This document shows positions 43,460 through 50,953 of a DNA stretch of 64,000 nucleotides, in pieces. The stretch lies in contig DASUUH010000137.1 of the NCBI GenBank assembly GCA_036374175.1, positions 11,583 through 75,582 of the forward strand, read 5' to 3'. Source of the DNA: JASLBX01 sp036374175 (lineage in GTDB: Bacteria > Actinomycetota > Actinomycetes > Jiangellales > Jiangellaceae). How positions within the stretch are numbered: the first letter of the stretch is position 1; every line of letters begins with the position of its first letter. Below the pieces are notes generated by a model. It searched no databases, had not been told where the DNA came from, and was given only the letters and a program-made list of their open reading frames with translations. Position numbers and translations under genes: made by a program.

Positions 43460-43523
43460 TCACGTTCAGCAGGCGTGCGGGTGCCGTACCATGCGCGTGC
43501 GCCCGGTACGGCACCACCAAGCC
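43452..43523 (-). repeat. Truncated 62-bp family repeat, copy C
   Basis: The 30-bp half unit (43452-43481, CCGAATGATCACGTTCAGCA...) is followed by 42 bp of a reverse-oriented unit that aligns without gaps to unit 3 of array B (TGCCGTACCA ... GGTACGGCA). The terminal segment TGCTGAACGTGATCAACCGG is missing. The TGA of the ABC exporter gene lies inside the repeat. Confidence 0.8.
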
Positions 43524-43563
43524 TGGTGGAGCAGCGCTTCGCGGCCGACCTCGCAACACGGTG

Positions 43564-43592
43564 TTAACGACTTGTTGGGGAGTGTCTATTCA
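43564..43592 (+). promoter_or_regulatory. Candidate phoH2 promoter
   Basis: TTAACG (43564-43569) and TATTCA (43587-43592) are 17 bp apart. Transcription from about 43599 would produce a leader of roughly 185 nt before the phoH-type start codon. Confidence 0.45.
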
Positions 43593-43598
43593 ATCTGG

Positions 43599-43784
43599 GC
43601 CCGACTCCGGGTTACCGTGACATGTATCGGCCGGTGCAGGAGCCGGTCGAACGGGAGGCTCGTCCACGTGCTGCCACAACAGCGCGGAGGGAGGGCCGGC
43701 ACCCTGGCCCTTGAGGGCCCGGTCCCGGTCCCCGCGCGATGAGAACTGTCCGGGAGGGTGCGCCCGGCCATTCAAGGAGACGAC
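43599..43784 (+). promoter_or_regulatory. Long GC-rich leader of the phoH2-type gene
   Basis: No convincing ORF explains these 186 bases, which are rich in pairing blocks: GAGCC with GGCTC, GGGCC with GGCCC around 43694, and CCGGTGC with a downstream GCACC. Folding into a regulatory element is possible. It does not match the cobalamin, glycine or ydaO consensus that I can recall. It ends with AAGGAG before the start codon. Confidence 0.35.
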
Positions 43785-45125
43785 GTGGCCGCATCCAGGA
43801 GCACGACCAGGTCCAAGTCCGCCGCTCACTCATCTCGGGCCAGCCGTACGTACGTCCTCGACACCAGTGTTCTGCTCGCCGATCCGTACGCGATCAAGCG
43901 GTTCGCCGAGCACGACGTGGTCCTGCCGGTGGTCGTGATCACCGAGTTGGAGGGCAAGCGCCACCACCCCGAGCTCGGGTACTTTGCGCGCGCCGCACTG
44001 CGACTTCTTGATGACCTGCGGATGGAGCATGGTCGGCTCGACCGGCCGCTGGCGATCGGCGACCAAGGCGGGACGGTGCGGGTCGAGCTCAACCACATGG
44101 ACGCGGACGTCCTGCCCGCCGGGCTGCGCCTGAGCGACAACGACACTCGCATCCTGGCCGTCGCCCGCAACCTGGCTGCTGACGGTGATGACGTCACTCT
44201 CGTATCCAAGGATCTGCCGCTGCGGGTCAAGGCGTCGTCCGTGGGATTGCATGCGGAGGAGTACCGCGCCGAGGCGGTCATCGAGTCGGGCTGGACCGGT
44301 ATGGCCGAACTGGAGGTGGCCGGCATCGATCTCGACGCGCTGTACGAGAACGGCGTCGCCGACATTGAGGCCGCCAGAGAGCTGCCGTGCCACACCGGCC
44401 TGGTGCTGCACAGTGAACGCGGCAGCGGACTGGGCCGGGTCATGGCAGACAAATCCGTCCGGCTGGTGCGCGGTGACCGCGAGGTGTTCGGCTTGCGGGG
44501 CCGGTCCGCCGAACAGCGCATCGCCCTCGACCTGCTGATGGACGAGGAAGTCGGCATCGTGTCGTTGGGCGGCCGGGCAGGCACCGGCAAGTCGGCGTTG
44601 GCCTTGTGTGCCGGCCTGGAGGCGGTGCTCGAACGGCGCAAGTACCAGAAGGTGATCGTGTTTCGCCCGCTGTACGCCGTCGGCGGCCAGGACCTCGGCT
44701 ACTTGCCCGGTACTGAAGCGGAGAAGATGAATCCCTGGTCGCAAGCCGTGTTCGACACCCTGGGCGCGCTGACAACAGTGGATGTGGTCGAGGAGATCGC
44801 CGATCGCGGCATGCTCGAGGTGCTGCCGCTGACCTATATTCGGGGCCGATCGCTGCACGACGCATTCGTCGTGGTCGATGAGGCGCAGTCGCTGGAACGC
44901 AACGTCCTGCTCACCGTGCTGTCGCGGATAGGGACGAACTCACGCGTCGTGCTGACCCACGACGTCGGCCAGCGCGACAACCTCAGAGTTGGCCGGCATG
45001 ACGGCGTCGTGGCCGTGGTGGAGAAGCTCAAGGGTCATCCGCTGTTCGCCCACGTCACACTGACCCGTTCAGAGCGTTCGCCGATCGCCGCATTAGTCAC
45101 CGAGATGCTTGAGAGGCTGCCCTAA
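43785..45125 (+). CDS. PhoH2-type protein: PIN ribonuclease and PhoH ATPase domains
   Basis: This 446-aa protein combines an N-terminal PIN nuclease domain (about 22-170: TYVLDTSVLLADP with the first Asp, ITELEGK, SDNDTRILAVAR) with a PhoH ATPase domain (about 230-446: Walker A GGRAGTGKS, Walker B FVVVDEAQS). Actinobacterial PhoH2 is an ATP-dependent RNA helicase/RNase; in mycobacteria it forms a toxin-antitoxin pair with PhoAT. No separate PhoAT-like gene is evident here. The GTG at 43785 follows AAGGAG by 5 bp. Its position before fumC matches Rv1095 relative to Rv1098c. Confidence 0.93.
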   Translation: MAASRSTTRSKSAAHSSRASRTYVLDTSVLLADPYAIKRFAEHDVVLPVVVITELEGKRHHPELGYFARAALRLLDDLRMEHGRLDRPLAIGDQGGTVRVELNHMDADVLPAGLRLSDNDTRILAVARNLAADGDDVTLVSKDLPLRVKASSVGLHAEEYRAEAVIESGWTGMAELEVAGIDLDALYENGVADIEAARELPCHTGLVLHSERGSGLGRVMADKSVRLVRGDREVFGLRGRSAEQRIALDLLMDEEVGIVSLGGRAGTGKSALALCAGLEAVLERRKYQKVIVFRPLYAVGGQDLGYLPGTEAEKMNPWSQAVFDTLGALTTVDVVEEIADRGMLEVLPLTYIRGRSLHDAFVVVDEAQSLERNVLLTVLSRIGTNSRVVLTHDVGQRDNLRVGRHDGVVAVVEKLKGHPLFAHVTLTRSERSPIAALVTEMLERLP

Positions 45126-45173
45126 CTGCCGGCCGGTCGGCCGCCACGTCGGGGGGCCACCGACTGGAGTCGA

Positions 45174-45434
45174 TCACATCACCATAAATATCACCAGCAG
45201 GATGAAGGCGCCTGCGGTCAGCATCACGGCGCCGGCGGCGCCGAGCAATGTCTTACCCAGGTGAGCGATCGGTGCGAGCACCTGGCCGAATGCGATCACG
45301 GTGATAGTGACCAGGAAGCCGACCACGAGAACGGCGCCGACGCTCGATGCAGGGTCAGCCTCGGGCACGGGTGCGGCCGTGAGGATCGATGCGCCAGCGG
45401 AGTGGTACTCGGTCCAGGTGGTGTCGATGTACAT
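45174..45434 (-). CDS. Small two-helix membrane protein, paralogue 1
   Basis: This 86-aa protein has an N-terminal polar segment of about 30 residues, then two hydrophobic helices separated by a short loop (QVLAPIAHLGKTLLG). The loop and second helix resemble those of the next protein upstream (AIGPIAEVIKSVIAA), so the two are likely tandem paralogues. The ATG at 45434 follows GGAG. I do not recognise the family; two-helix pilin-like (VirB2/TrbC) or holin-like proteins are only formal alternatives. It lies in the non-conserved segment after phoH2. Confidence 0.65.
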   Translation of the reverse strand: MYIDTTWTEYHSAGASILTAAPVPEADPASSVGAVLVVGFLVTITVIAFGQVLAPIAHLGKTLLGAAGAVMLTAGAFILLVIFMVM

Positions 45435-45493
45435 GGCTGATCTCCTCAGGCTTCACGTGGGACGGCCACGCCGATGTGGCTGGCTAGATGGCG

Positions 45494-45525
45494 GGGTTGG
45501 CCCCGTCCCCGGGCGAGGCCAACCC
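45494..45525 (-). other. Hairpin between the two small membrane genes
   Basis: GGGTTGGCC (45494-45502) and GGCCAACCC (45517-45525) form a perfect 9-bp stem with a 14-nt loop, 7 bp after the upstream gene stop. It may attenuate transcription or stabilise the upstream mRNA. Confidence 0.5.
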
Positions 45526-45532
45526 GGCCGTC

Positions 45533-45799
45533 TCAGATGGCTGTTACGGCAAGGACGAAGGCGAGTCCTACTGCTGCTGCGATGAGCAGAATGCCCAGTC
45601 CGGCGGCGATGACGGACTTGATGACCTCGGCGATGGGGCCTATCGCGCGAGAGGTGAGATGCAGGCCGGCGACTGTTGCCAGCGCGACCATGATGAACAG
45701 AACGATTCGGTTGTCGCCGAGTCCGAACGATCCGGCGGTCTGGGACACCACGTTTGTGGCGTCGTTTCCAGCAATGCGAACCGGGAGTAGAGTGCTCAT
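45533..45799 (-). CDS. Small two-helix membrane protein, paralogue 2
   Basis: This 88-aa protein has a polar N-terminus (about 1-30) and two hydrophobic helices (about 31-48 and 62-86), the latter rich in alanine and glycine. It is similar in layout and in the PIA-x-x-x-K loop to the protein encoded downstream. The ATG follows AGAGGAG, and overlaps the stop of a 24-codon frame upstream (ATGA). Expression coupled to that frame is likely. Function unknown. Confidence 0.65.
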   Translation of the reverse strand: MSTLLPVRIAGNDATNVVSQTAGSFGLGDNRIVLFIMVALATVAGLHLTSRAIGPIAEVIKSVIAAGLGILLIAAAVGLAFVLAVTAI

Positions 45800-45870
45800 G
45801 TGTGACTCCTCTGTTCGGCCTCTTGGTGGAGGTCGCTGAGGGAGCTTTGGGCACCTGTGGTGGCGGCCAT
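45796..45870 (-). CDS. 24-aa small ORF coupled to the membrane protein gene
   Basis: A 24-residue frame begins ATGGCCGCC and ends with a TGA that overlaps the start of the 88-aa membrane protein gene. An AGGG element lies 6 bp upstream. The peptide is hydrophilic with no recognised motif. It may be a leader or coupling peptide, or simply a longer upstream frame's tail. Confidence 0.35.
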   Translation of the reverse strand: MAATTGAQSSLSDLHQEAEQRSHT

Positions 45871-45902
45871 GGGTGCCCTGCTCTTTGTCAGCACAGGGGA
45901 AG

Positions 45903-45959
45903 TCAGCCTTGAGGCGGTGACCGGGCTCGGGTCACGAAGCTCGTCGCTGCGTTCGCCAT
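45903..45959 (-). CDS. 18-aa small ORF with strong ribosome binding site
   Basis: An 18-codon frame (starting MANAATSF) follows an unusually strong GGGAGG 8 bp upstream. It lies directly downstream of a perfect 18-bp palindrome. Its product is short and basic with no recognised motif, so it may be a leader peptide controlling the small membrane genes. Confidence 0.4.
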   Translation of the reverse strand: MANAATSFVTRARSPPQG

Positions 45960-45973
45960 GGCCACCACCTCCC

Positions 45974-45991
45974 TTCAGTGAGTTCACTGAA
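45974..45991. promoter_or_regulatory. Perfect palindrome before the small-gene cluster
   Basis: TTCAGTGA and TCACTGAA flank GT (45974-45991). It lies 15 bp upstream of the 18-aa ORF start and resembles sites in front of the divergent XRE-type gene. Confidence 0.6.
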
Positions 45992-46138
45992 CTTTGGAGT
46001 AGTGCACTTAATCTGCAGTGTAGGAGCAAGAGGCGCGGCTCGCTAGTGGGATTTTCTCCGCTTATCTGGCTGTAGTGCCTCAAAACTGCTGGTCATCCCG
46101 CAGAACTTGCCGCCGCGTGTCACAATTGAGTCTCGTTC

Positions 46139-46227
46139 CAGTGAGTTGGACACTGAGACCGTAGCCAGACCATCCTCTCATCACTAGCGTGCGATCTCAC
46201 TTGATACGTGGAGTTCGCTGAAGTGAG
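46139..46227. promoter_or_regulatory. Related palindromic sites before the XRE-type gene
   Basis: CAGTGAGTTGGACACTGA (46139-46156) shares CAGTGAGTT and CACTGA with the palindrome at 45974. A second symmetrical pair is CTCACTT (46196-46202) and AAGTGAG (46221-46227), adjoining the gene. These look like operators of the adjacent regulator. Confidence 0.5.
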
Positions 46228-47328
46228 GTGAAGCTCGTGACGGCACAGCTGATCACTGGCGTAGCCAGCGACCTCGCGGGTCGCCTCCGCGAACTTCGTG
46301 AGTCCCGGTTCAGCGGCGTGAGAATCACGCAGCGGGCGCTCGGTAGGGCGCTTGGTAGTAACAAGCCGCTCAGCGCGCCGTTGATCTCGTCATGGGAGAA
46401 GGGCGCTGCCACTCCTCCGGAAAGGTGGATCGCCGCCTACGCCACCTTCTTCGCCACCACCCGTTCGGTGGACGGTGGCTCGTTTCGGCTTCTGCGGGAC
46501 GACGAACTGACCGAAGCTGAACGGTCCGAACGCGCCGCACTTGAGCGGGAACTTCTCTCACTTCGGTCGCGGGTGCTCAGCTCTGAATCATCACCTGACT
46601 ACGCGAGTGCGTTACGCGGGGCCTGGCATTTCGCGGACGGACACCAGATAAGCATCGTCTGCGCGGAGATCCCACCCGAGTCTCGGAACCTCGACGCTAC
46701 GCCCACCCATCCCACTCTTCCCTACGGCGAGCTCTACTCCTACAACAGTATTGACGCGTTGTTTGAGCTCCACGGTCATATCCGCGCGGCCAACCCACAC
46801 AGCGAGGTCCGGGTATTCAGGGCCGATGACCTCCAGCCCGATGATCTTGCATCTCACTTGGTCATCCTAGGTGGCCCAGACTGGAACAATCTCGCGAGAC
46901 GGATTCCAGAGCTCGTTCCAGACTTTCCAGTTCGGCAGTGCTCGGCAGGGGCTGACCCAAGGAATGCCTACTTTGAAGTGCCGACAGGCGACGGGGTGGC
47001 GAAGCACAGGGCTGTGCTGTCCGACGGCGACGAGCTGATCTGGGATGTCGGGCTGTTCCTGAGGGCACCCAATCCGGCCAACCGTAAGCGGACTCTGACG
47101 GTTTGCGCTGCAATGTACAGCGTCGGCGACTGGGCTGTGGTCCGTTCATTGACAGACAGCAACTTCCGCGACCGGAATGCGGACTACCTAGCTAACCGTT
47201 TCGACGGAAGCAATGCGTTCAGCATTGTGATGCGCATCCTTGTTTTGAACGGGCACGAGGCCGTAACACCGGATTGGACTGTGCCTGTCAACCGACTCTA
47301 CGAGTGGCCGGAGGCGCCAACGTCATGA
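46228..47328 (+). CDS. XRE-type regulator with an uncharacterised C-terminal domain
   Basis: This 366-aa protein has a helix-turn-helix in the first 75 residues (GRLRELRESRFSGVRITQRALGRALG as two segments, then LISSWEKG). A conserved-looking C-terminal domain (about 125-360) follows, with ISIVCAEIPPE, SIDALFELHGHIRA, HLVILGGPDWN and VVRSLTDSNFRDRN. I recall similar actinobacterial proteins but no named domain. The gene carries a TTA codon at 46612. Its stop overlaps the start of the next gene (ATGA), so the two are coupled. It is likely to bind the repeated CAGTGA-type sites upstream and to control the divergent small genes. Confidence 0.75.
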   Translation: MKLVTAQLITGVASDLAGRLRELRESRFSGVRITQRALGRALGSNKPLSAPLISSWEKGAATPPERWIAAYATFFATTRSVDGGSFRLLRDDELTEAERSERAALERELLSLRSRVLSSESSPDYASALRGAWHFADGHQISIVCAEIPPESRNLDATPTHPTLPYGELYSYNSIDALFELHGHIRAANPHSEVRVFRADDLQPDDLASHLVILGGPDWNNLARRIPELVPDFPVRQCSAGADPRNAYFEVPTGDGVAKHRAVLSDGDELIWDVGLFLRAPNPANRKRTLTVCAAMYSVGDWAVVRSLTDSNFRDRNADYLANRFDGSNAFSIVMRILVLNGHEAVTPDWTVPVNRLYEWPEAPTS

Positions 47329-48542
47329 GAGGGCCGGACGCATACCTGCCCGAGACGCCACATCATCACGGAACACACCGCAACCTGCTTACGGTGGTGA
47401 ATGCTGATGTGGCGCCGCGGATCCTCGTGGATGCAGTGATGGTGCCAGCGACGCGATCTGTGGAAGCGCTTGATACCGCTATCGACCTGACGCACGAACT
47501 CGGCAGCGTCCTGGTCGCGTTCTGCAGCGGAGAAGTGAGTGCCGAGCAGGTCATCGACCGTGCCGCTGGAACCGTGTCTGTGGTAGCCATTGACATCGAC
47601 ACGCTTCCGAAGGATTGCCTGCCGACATTCGAGACCAGCGCAGTAGTAACCGATAGCCGGTTCGAGCGGTTCACCGACCTAAGTCAAAAGCGGAACTTAG
47701 CGTTACTGCTATCCCGCATCTCCGGCTGGCGGCGGGTGCTTCTGTTGGACGATGACATTCACCATGTAAGTGCGAGTGATGTATGCGCGGCGGCAGGACT
47801 TCTAAAACGCTTCGACGCCGTGGGCCTCCGCAATCGAGGATTTCCTGACAATTCTGTGGTCTGCCACGTCAGCAGGGAGGTTGGGTATAAGCAGGGCCAG
47901 TTCATTGGCGCTGGCGGACTCGTGATCACGCCTGCGAAAGCCGAGTCCTTCTTCCCAGACATCTATAACGAGGACTGGTTCTACCTGCTGGGTCTGCGAC
48001 AACCACTTCGTCTAGCAGCGACAGGGCGGATGCGCCATCAGCTGTTCAATCCATTCGCTGATCCGGACCGCGCTCGGCGGGAGGAACTTGGCGACTGTAT
48101 GGCCGAAGGGCTTTTCTGGTTGTTGGACGAAGGACGATCCATTGACGACGCCGACGTGAATCACTGGCGACAGTTTCTTGATCATCGAAGGCAATTTATT
48201 GATTCATTGCTTCAACAGCTGGATCCTGTTTCGGACGTGAAAATGATTGCTTCACTTGAGGCGGCCGGCACGATTTGTTCATCGCTAATTGACGAGCCTG
48301 ACATATGTGAAGGATATGTTCACCTTTGGAGGTCCGATATCGATCGGTGGCGGCAGTTCCTCCATGAAAAGCCCGATGGACTCGGCGTAGAGAAATCGTT
48401 GGCCGAACTTGGCTGGCTTGCAAGTGCTTGCATCGACTTGGCTCCGGCTCGCAGGGACGATCCACTACTTTGCCTGGATGGTTGGTTCGGGTCGGCGCAG
48501 GATTCGTTATCGAGTGGTGCGCCGGGTCGATACGCGTTATGA
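47325..48542 (+). CDS. Glycosyltransferase-like protein (GT-A fold suspected)
   Basis: This 405-aa protein is translationally coupled to the XRE-type gene. It has features of a GT-A glycosyltransferase: LVDAVMVPATRS near the start, LLLDDDIHHV (DxD-like metal motif) in the middle, and NEDWFYLLGLRQPL as a likely acceptor/catalytic segment. The C-terminal third is helical and acidic. No membrane helix is visible. Several TTA leucine codons occur (47697, 47703 and the final sense codon), unusual for this DNA. The family could not be named with certainty. A degraded copy follows directly. The start at 47325 (ATGA overlap) is preferred to the upstream in-frame start at 47274. Confidence 0.65.
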   Translation: MRGPDAYLPETPHHHGTHRNLLTVVNADVAPRILVDAVMVPATRSVEALDTAIDLTHELGSVLVAFCSGEVSAEQVIDRAAGTVSVVAIDIDTLPKDCLPTFETSAVVTDSRFERFTDLSQKRNLALLLSRISGWRRVLLLDDDIHHVSASDVCAAAGLLKRFDAVGLRNRGFPDNSVVCHVSREVGYKQGQFIGAGGLVITPAKAESFFPDIYNEDWFYLLGLRQPLRLAATGRMRHQLFNPFADPDRARREELGDCMAEGLFWLLDEGRSIDDADVNHWRQFLDHRRQFIDSLLQQLDPVSDVKMIASLEAAGTICSSLIDEPDICEGYVHLWRSDIDRWRQFLHEKPDGLGVEKSLAELGWLASACIDLAPARRDDPLLCLDGWFGSAQDSLSSGAPGRYAL

Positions 48543-49494
48543 CCAAAGCTTACATCGCCGTTTGATCAGGCTTGATTTCTGCAGGCGGTACGCTAGTGCC
48601 TATCTTGGACGCGGTGATCGTCCCAGCGTCTCGCCGGATTCATCGGTTGCGACGAGCGAGGAGCGATGGGTCTCACTAACGCGCTTGACGCGACCCTTGT
48701 TGCCATCTGCAGTCAGCGCGTCGCACGCGACCAAGTTGCCGAACTAGGTGACGAATCGGGAGCCGCCACCAACGCCGTTGCGGGCCTGTCCATCGACTAT
48801 AGTGTGCCAGCCTTTGGTACGGAGATCTTTATCTGGAAAGCGACTACTGCTCGCTCAGCGTTCGATCTATTGCGCCACTATGACGCGGTCGGCCTAGAGT
48901 ACAAGGGCTTTCTGGACAACTCAGTGGCATGCCACGTCTACCTTTAAGGGTGCTGATCAAGAGTGATTCCTAGACGCCGGTGGGCAAGCTATAAAATTCA
49001 CAGTCGGCACGATCACTCTTTCCTAGAAGCTACAACGAGATACCGAATCACCGGTCCAAAGGTGACGATGACCGGTACTATGCGGCAGAGAAATGTCATC
49101 CTTGCTCCAAACCCAAAGGGCAAACCAGTAGACCTGGCCGATTGCCTAGCCGAGGGTTGTATTGGCTGCTAGATCATCGTCTCGCGCTCGATTTGGTGGA
49201 TACGGGTCGCTGGCGTGACTTCCTACACGCAGAATTCGATTCAGCTACGACCTACTGGGAAGCCAAATCACGACTTCGTTGGTGAGGCTCTCGGAAGCGC
49301 TTACGAGCGCTGGAAGCGACATAGCAGACATGCTCGCTGATCGAGCCCGAATTGTGCGTCGAGTACCTGATCTCAGGCCCGCCGACCTTGACCCATGGCT
49401 GCAATTCATCGGCGGGACCCCAATCGGACTTGAAATCGATCGGGCGCTTGAATACTTGGGCCTTTCCAGCGTTGCACACCGGTCCGGCGCATAG
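48539..49494 (+). pseudogene. Decayed tandem duplicate of the glycosyltransferase-like gene
   Basis: Fragments in all three frames align in order with the intact upstream gene: PILDAVIVPASR with RILVDAVMVPATR; DATLVAICSQRVARDQVAEL with GSVLVAFCSGEVSAEQVID; HYDAVGLEYKGFLDNSVACHV with RFDAVGLRNRGFPDNSVVCHV; LLDHRLALDLVDTGRWRDFLH with LLDEGRSIDDADVNHWRQFLD; and IGLEIDRALEYLGL with DGLGVEKSLAELGW. The original start appears to be the ATG at 48539, overlapping the stop of the intact gene. Frameshifts, stops and a deletion around the metal-binding region prevent function. Confidence 0.75.
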
Positions 49495-49510
49495 CCGGGC
49501 GGCGTGAAGT

Positions 49511-50905
49511 TCAGCGCGTCGTCATGCCCAGCACGTCAAGCGCCTCATCCAGCTGTGCTTCGGTGAGGTCGCCTCGCTCAACGTAACCCTCCTCAATGAC
49601 GACCTGCCGGATCGTCTTGCGCTCGGCCAAGGCCTTCTTGGCCACCGCAGCGGCGTTCTCGTACCCGATGTAGCGGTTCAGCGGGGTGACGATCGACGGG
49701 GATGACTCGGCATACTCGCGGCACCGCTCGACGTTCGCCTCGATGCCGTCGATGCAGCGGTCGGCGAGCAGCCGCGACGCATTGGCCAGCAGCATGATCG
49801 ACTCCAGCAGATTGCGGCCCATCACCGGCAGCATGACGTTGAGTTCGAATGACCCCGACCCGCCACCCCACGCGATCGCCGCGTCGTTGCCTACGACCTG
49901 GGCGGACACCATGGCCACTGCCTCTGGCACGACCGGGTTTACCTTCCCGGGCATGATCGACGACCCCGGCTGCAGGTCGGGGAGCCTGATCTCGGCCAGC
50001 CCCGCTCTCGGCCCGGATCCCATCCAGCGTAGATCGTTGACGATCTTGTACAGGCTGACAGCGATCGTTCGCAACTGGCCGGACGTCTCGACTAAACCGT
50101 CTCGCGCGCCCTGGGCCTCGAAGTGGTCGCGGGCTTCGCTCAGTGGGAGGCCGGTCGACTCGGCAAGCCGCTCGATGACTCGAGCCGCAAAACCGGCGGG
50201 TGTGTTGATACCGGTGCCCACCGCAGTGCCGCCGAGCGGCAGTTCGGCAAGGCGAGGCAACGAGGCCTCCAGCCGCTCCACGCCGTGGCTCACCTGCGCG
50301 GCATAACCACCGAACTCTTGGCCGAGGGTCACGGGCGTGGCGTCCATCAGGTGCGTACGCCCAGACTTCACTACGTCGGAGAACTCCTCGGCCTTGCGGC
50401 GAAGGGCGTCCCGCAGGTGCGTCAGTGCAGGAATGAGATCGCCAACGACGGCGCGAGTCGCAGCCACGTGGATGGCCGACGGAAATGTGTCATTACTCGA
50501 CTGGCTGGCATTGACATGATCGTTCGGGTGGATGCTGCTGCCATGCCGGCTGGACGCGAGCGTGGCGATCACCTCGTTGACGTTCATGTTCGTGCTCGTG
50601 CCAGAACCGGTCTGGAAGACGTCGATCGGAAAGTGCTCGTCCCACTGCCCGTCCGCCACCTCGGCGGCGGCCGCGGCGATCGCCTTGGCCATGTCTGTGT
50701 CGACCACGCCGAGCTCGGCGTTGACTTCTGCGGCCGCACCCTTGATGGCCGCAAGGGCATGCACAATGGCTGGTTCGACCGGCCGGCCGCTGATCGGGAA
50801 GTTCTCGACCGCTCGCTGAGTCTGCGCCCGCCACTTCGCCCAAGCGGGCACACGGACCTCACCCATCGTGTCGTGCTCGATCCGGAACTCGCTGTCGTTC
50901 TGCAT
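49511..50905 (-). CDS. fumC: Class II fumarate hydratase
   Basis: This 464-aa enzyme interconverts fumarate and malate in the TCA cycle. The superfamily signature GSSIMPGKVNP lies at about residue 317, and TGSGTSTNMNVNEV and HVNASQSSNDTFPSA are intact, as expected for a homotetrameric iron-independent fumarase. The ATG at 50905 gives the usual length. It corresponds to Rv1098c. It converges on the decayed glycosyltransferase-like gene, marking the return to conserved gene order. Confidence 0.96.
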   Translation of the reverse strand: MQNDSEFRIEHDTMGEVRVPAWAKWRAQTQRAVENFPISGRPVEPAIVHALAAIKGAAAEVNAELGVVDTDMAKAIAAAAAEVADGQWDEHFPIDVFQTGSGTSTNMNVNEVIATLASSRHGSSIHPNDHVNASQSSNDTFPSAIHVAATRAVVGDLIPALTHLRDALRRKAEEFSDVVKSGRTHLMDATPVTLGQEFGGYAAQVSHGVERLEASLPRLAELPLGGTAVGTGINTPAGFAARVIERLAESTGLPLSEARDHFEAQGARDGLVETSGQLRTIAVSLYKIVNDLRWMGSGPRAGLAEIRLPDLQPGSSIMPGKVNPVVPEAVAMVSAQVVGNDAAIAWGGGSGSFELNVMLPVMGRNLLESIMLLANASRLLADRCIDGIEANVERCREYAESSPSIVTPLNRYIGYENAAAVAKKALAERKTIRQVVIEEGYVERGDLTEAQLDEALDVLGMTTR

Positions 50906-50953
50906 AGATACGAACTTACGCCGAGCGCCGAACAGACGCGCGTCCAGGCCCGA

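Noticed and set aside
43599..43784. Cobalamin, glycine or ydaO riboswitch before phoH2
   Set aside because: The conserved boxes of these classes as I know them are not present; it was kept only as an unassigned leader.
45174..45799. Type IV secretion pilin (VirB2-like) or holin pair
   Set aside because: Two hydrophobic helices alone do not establish either family and no other secretion or lysis gene is nearby.
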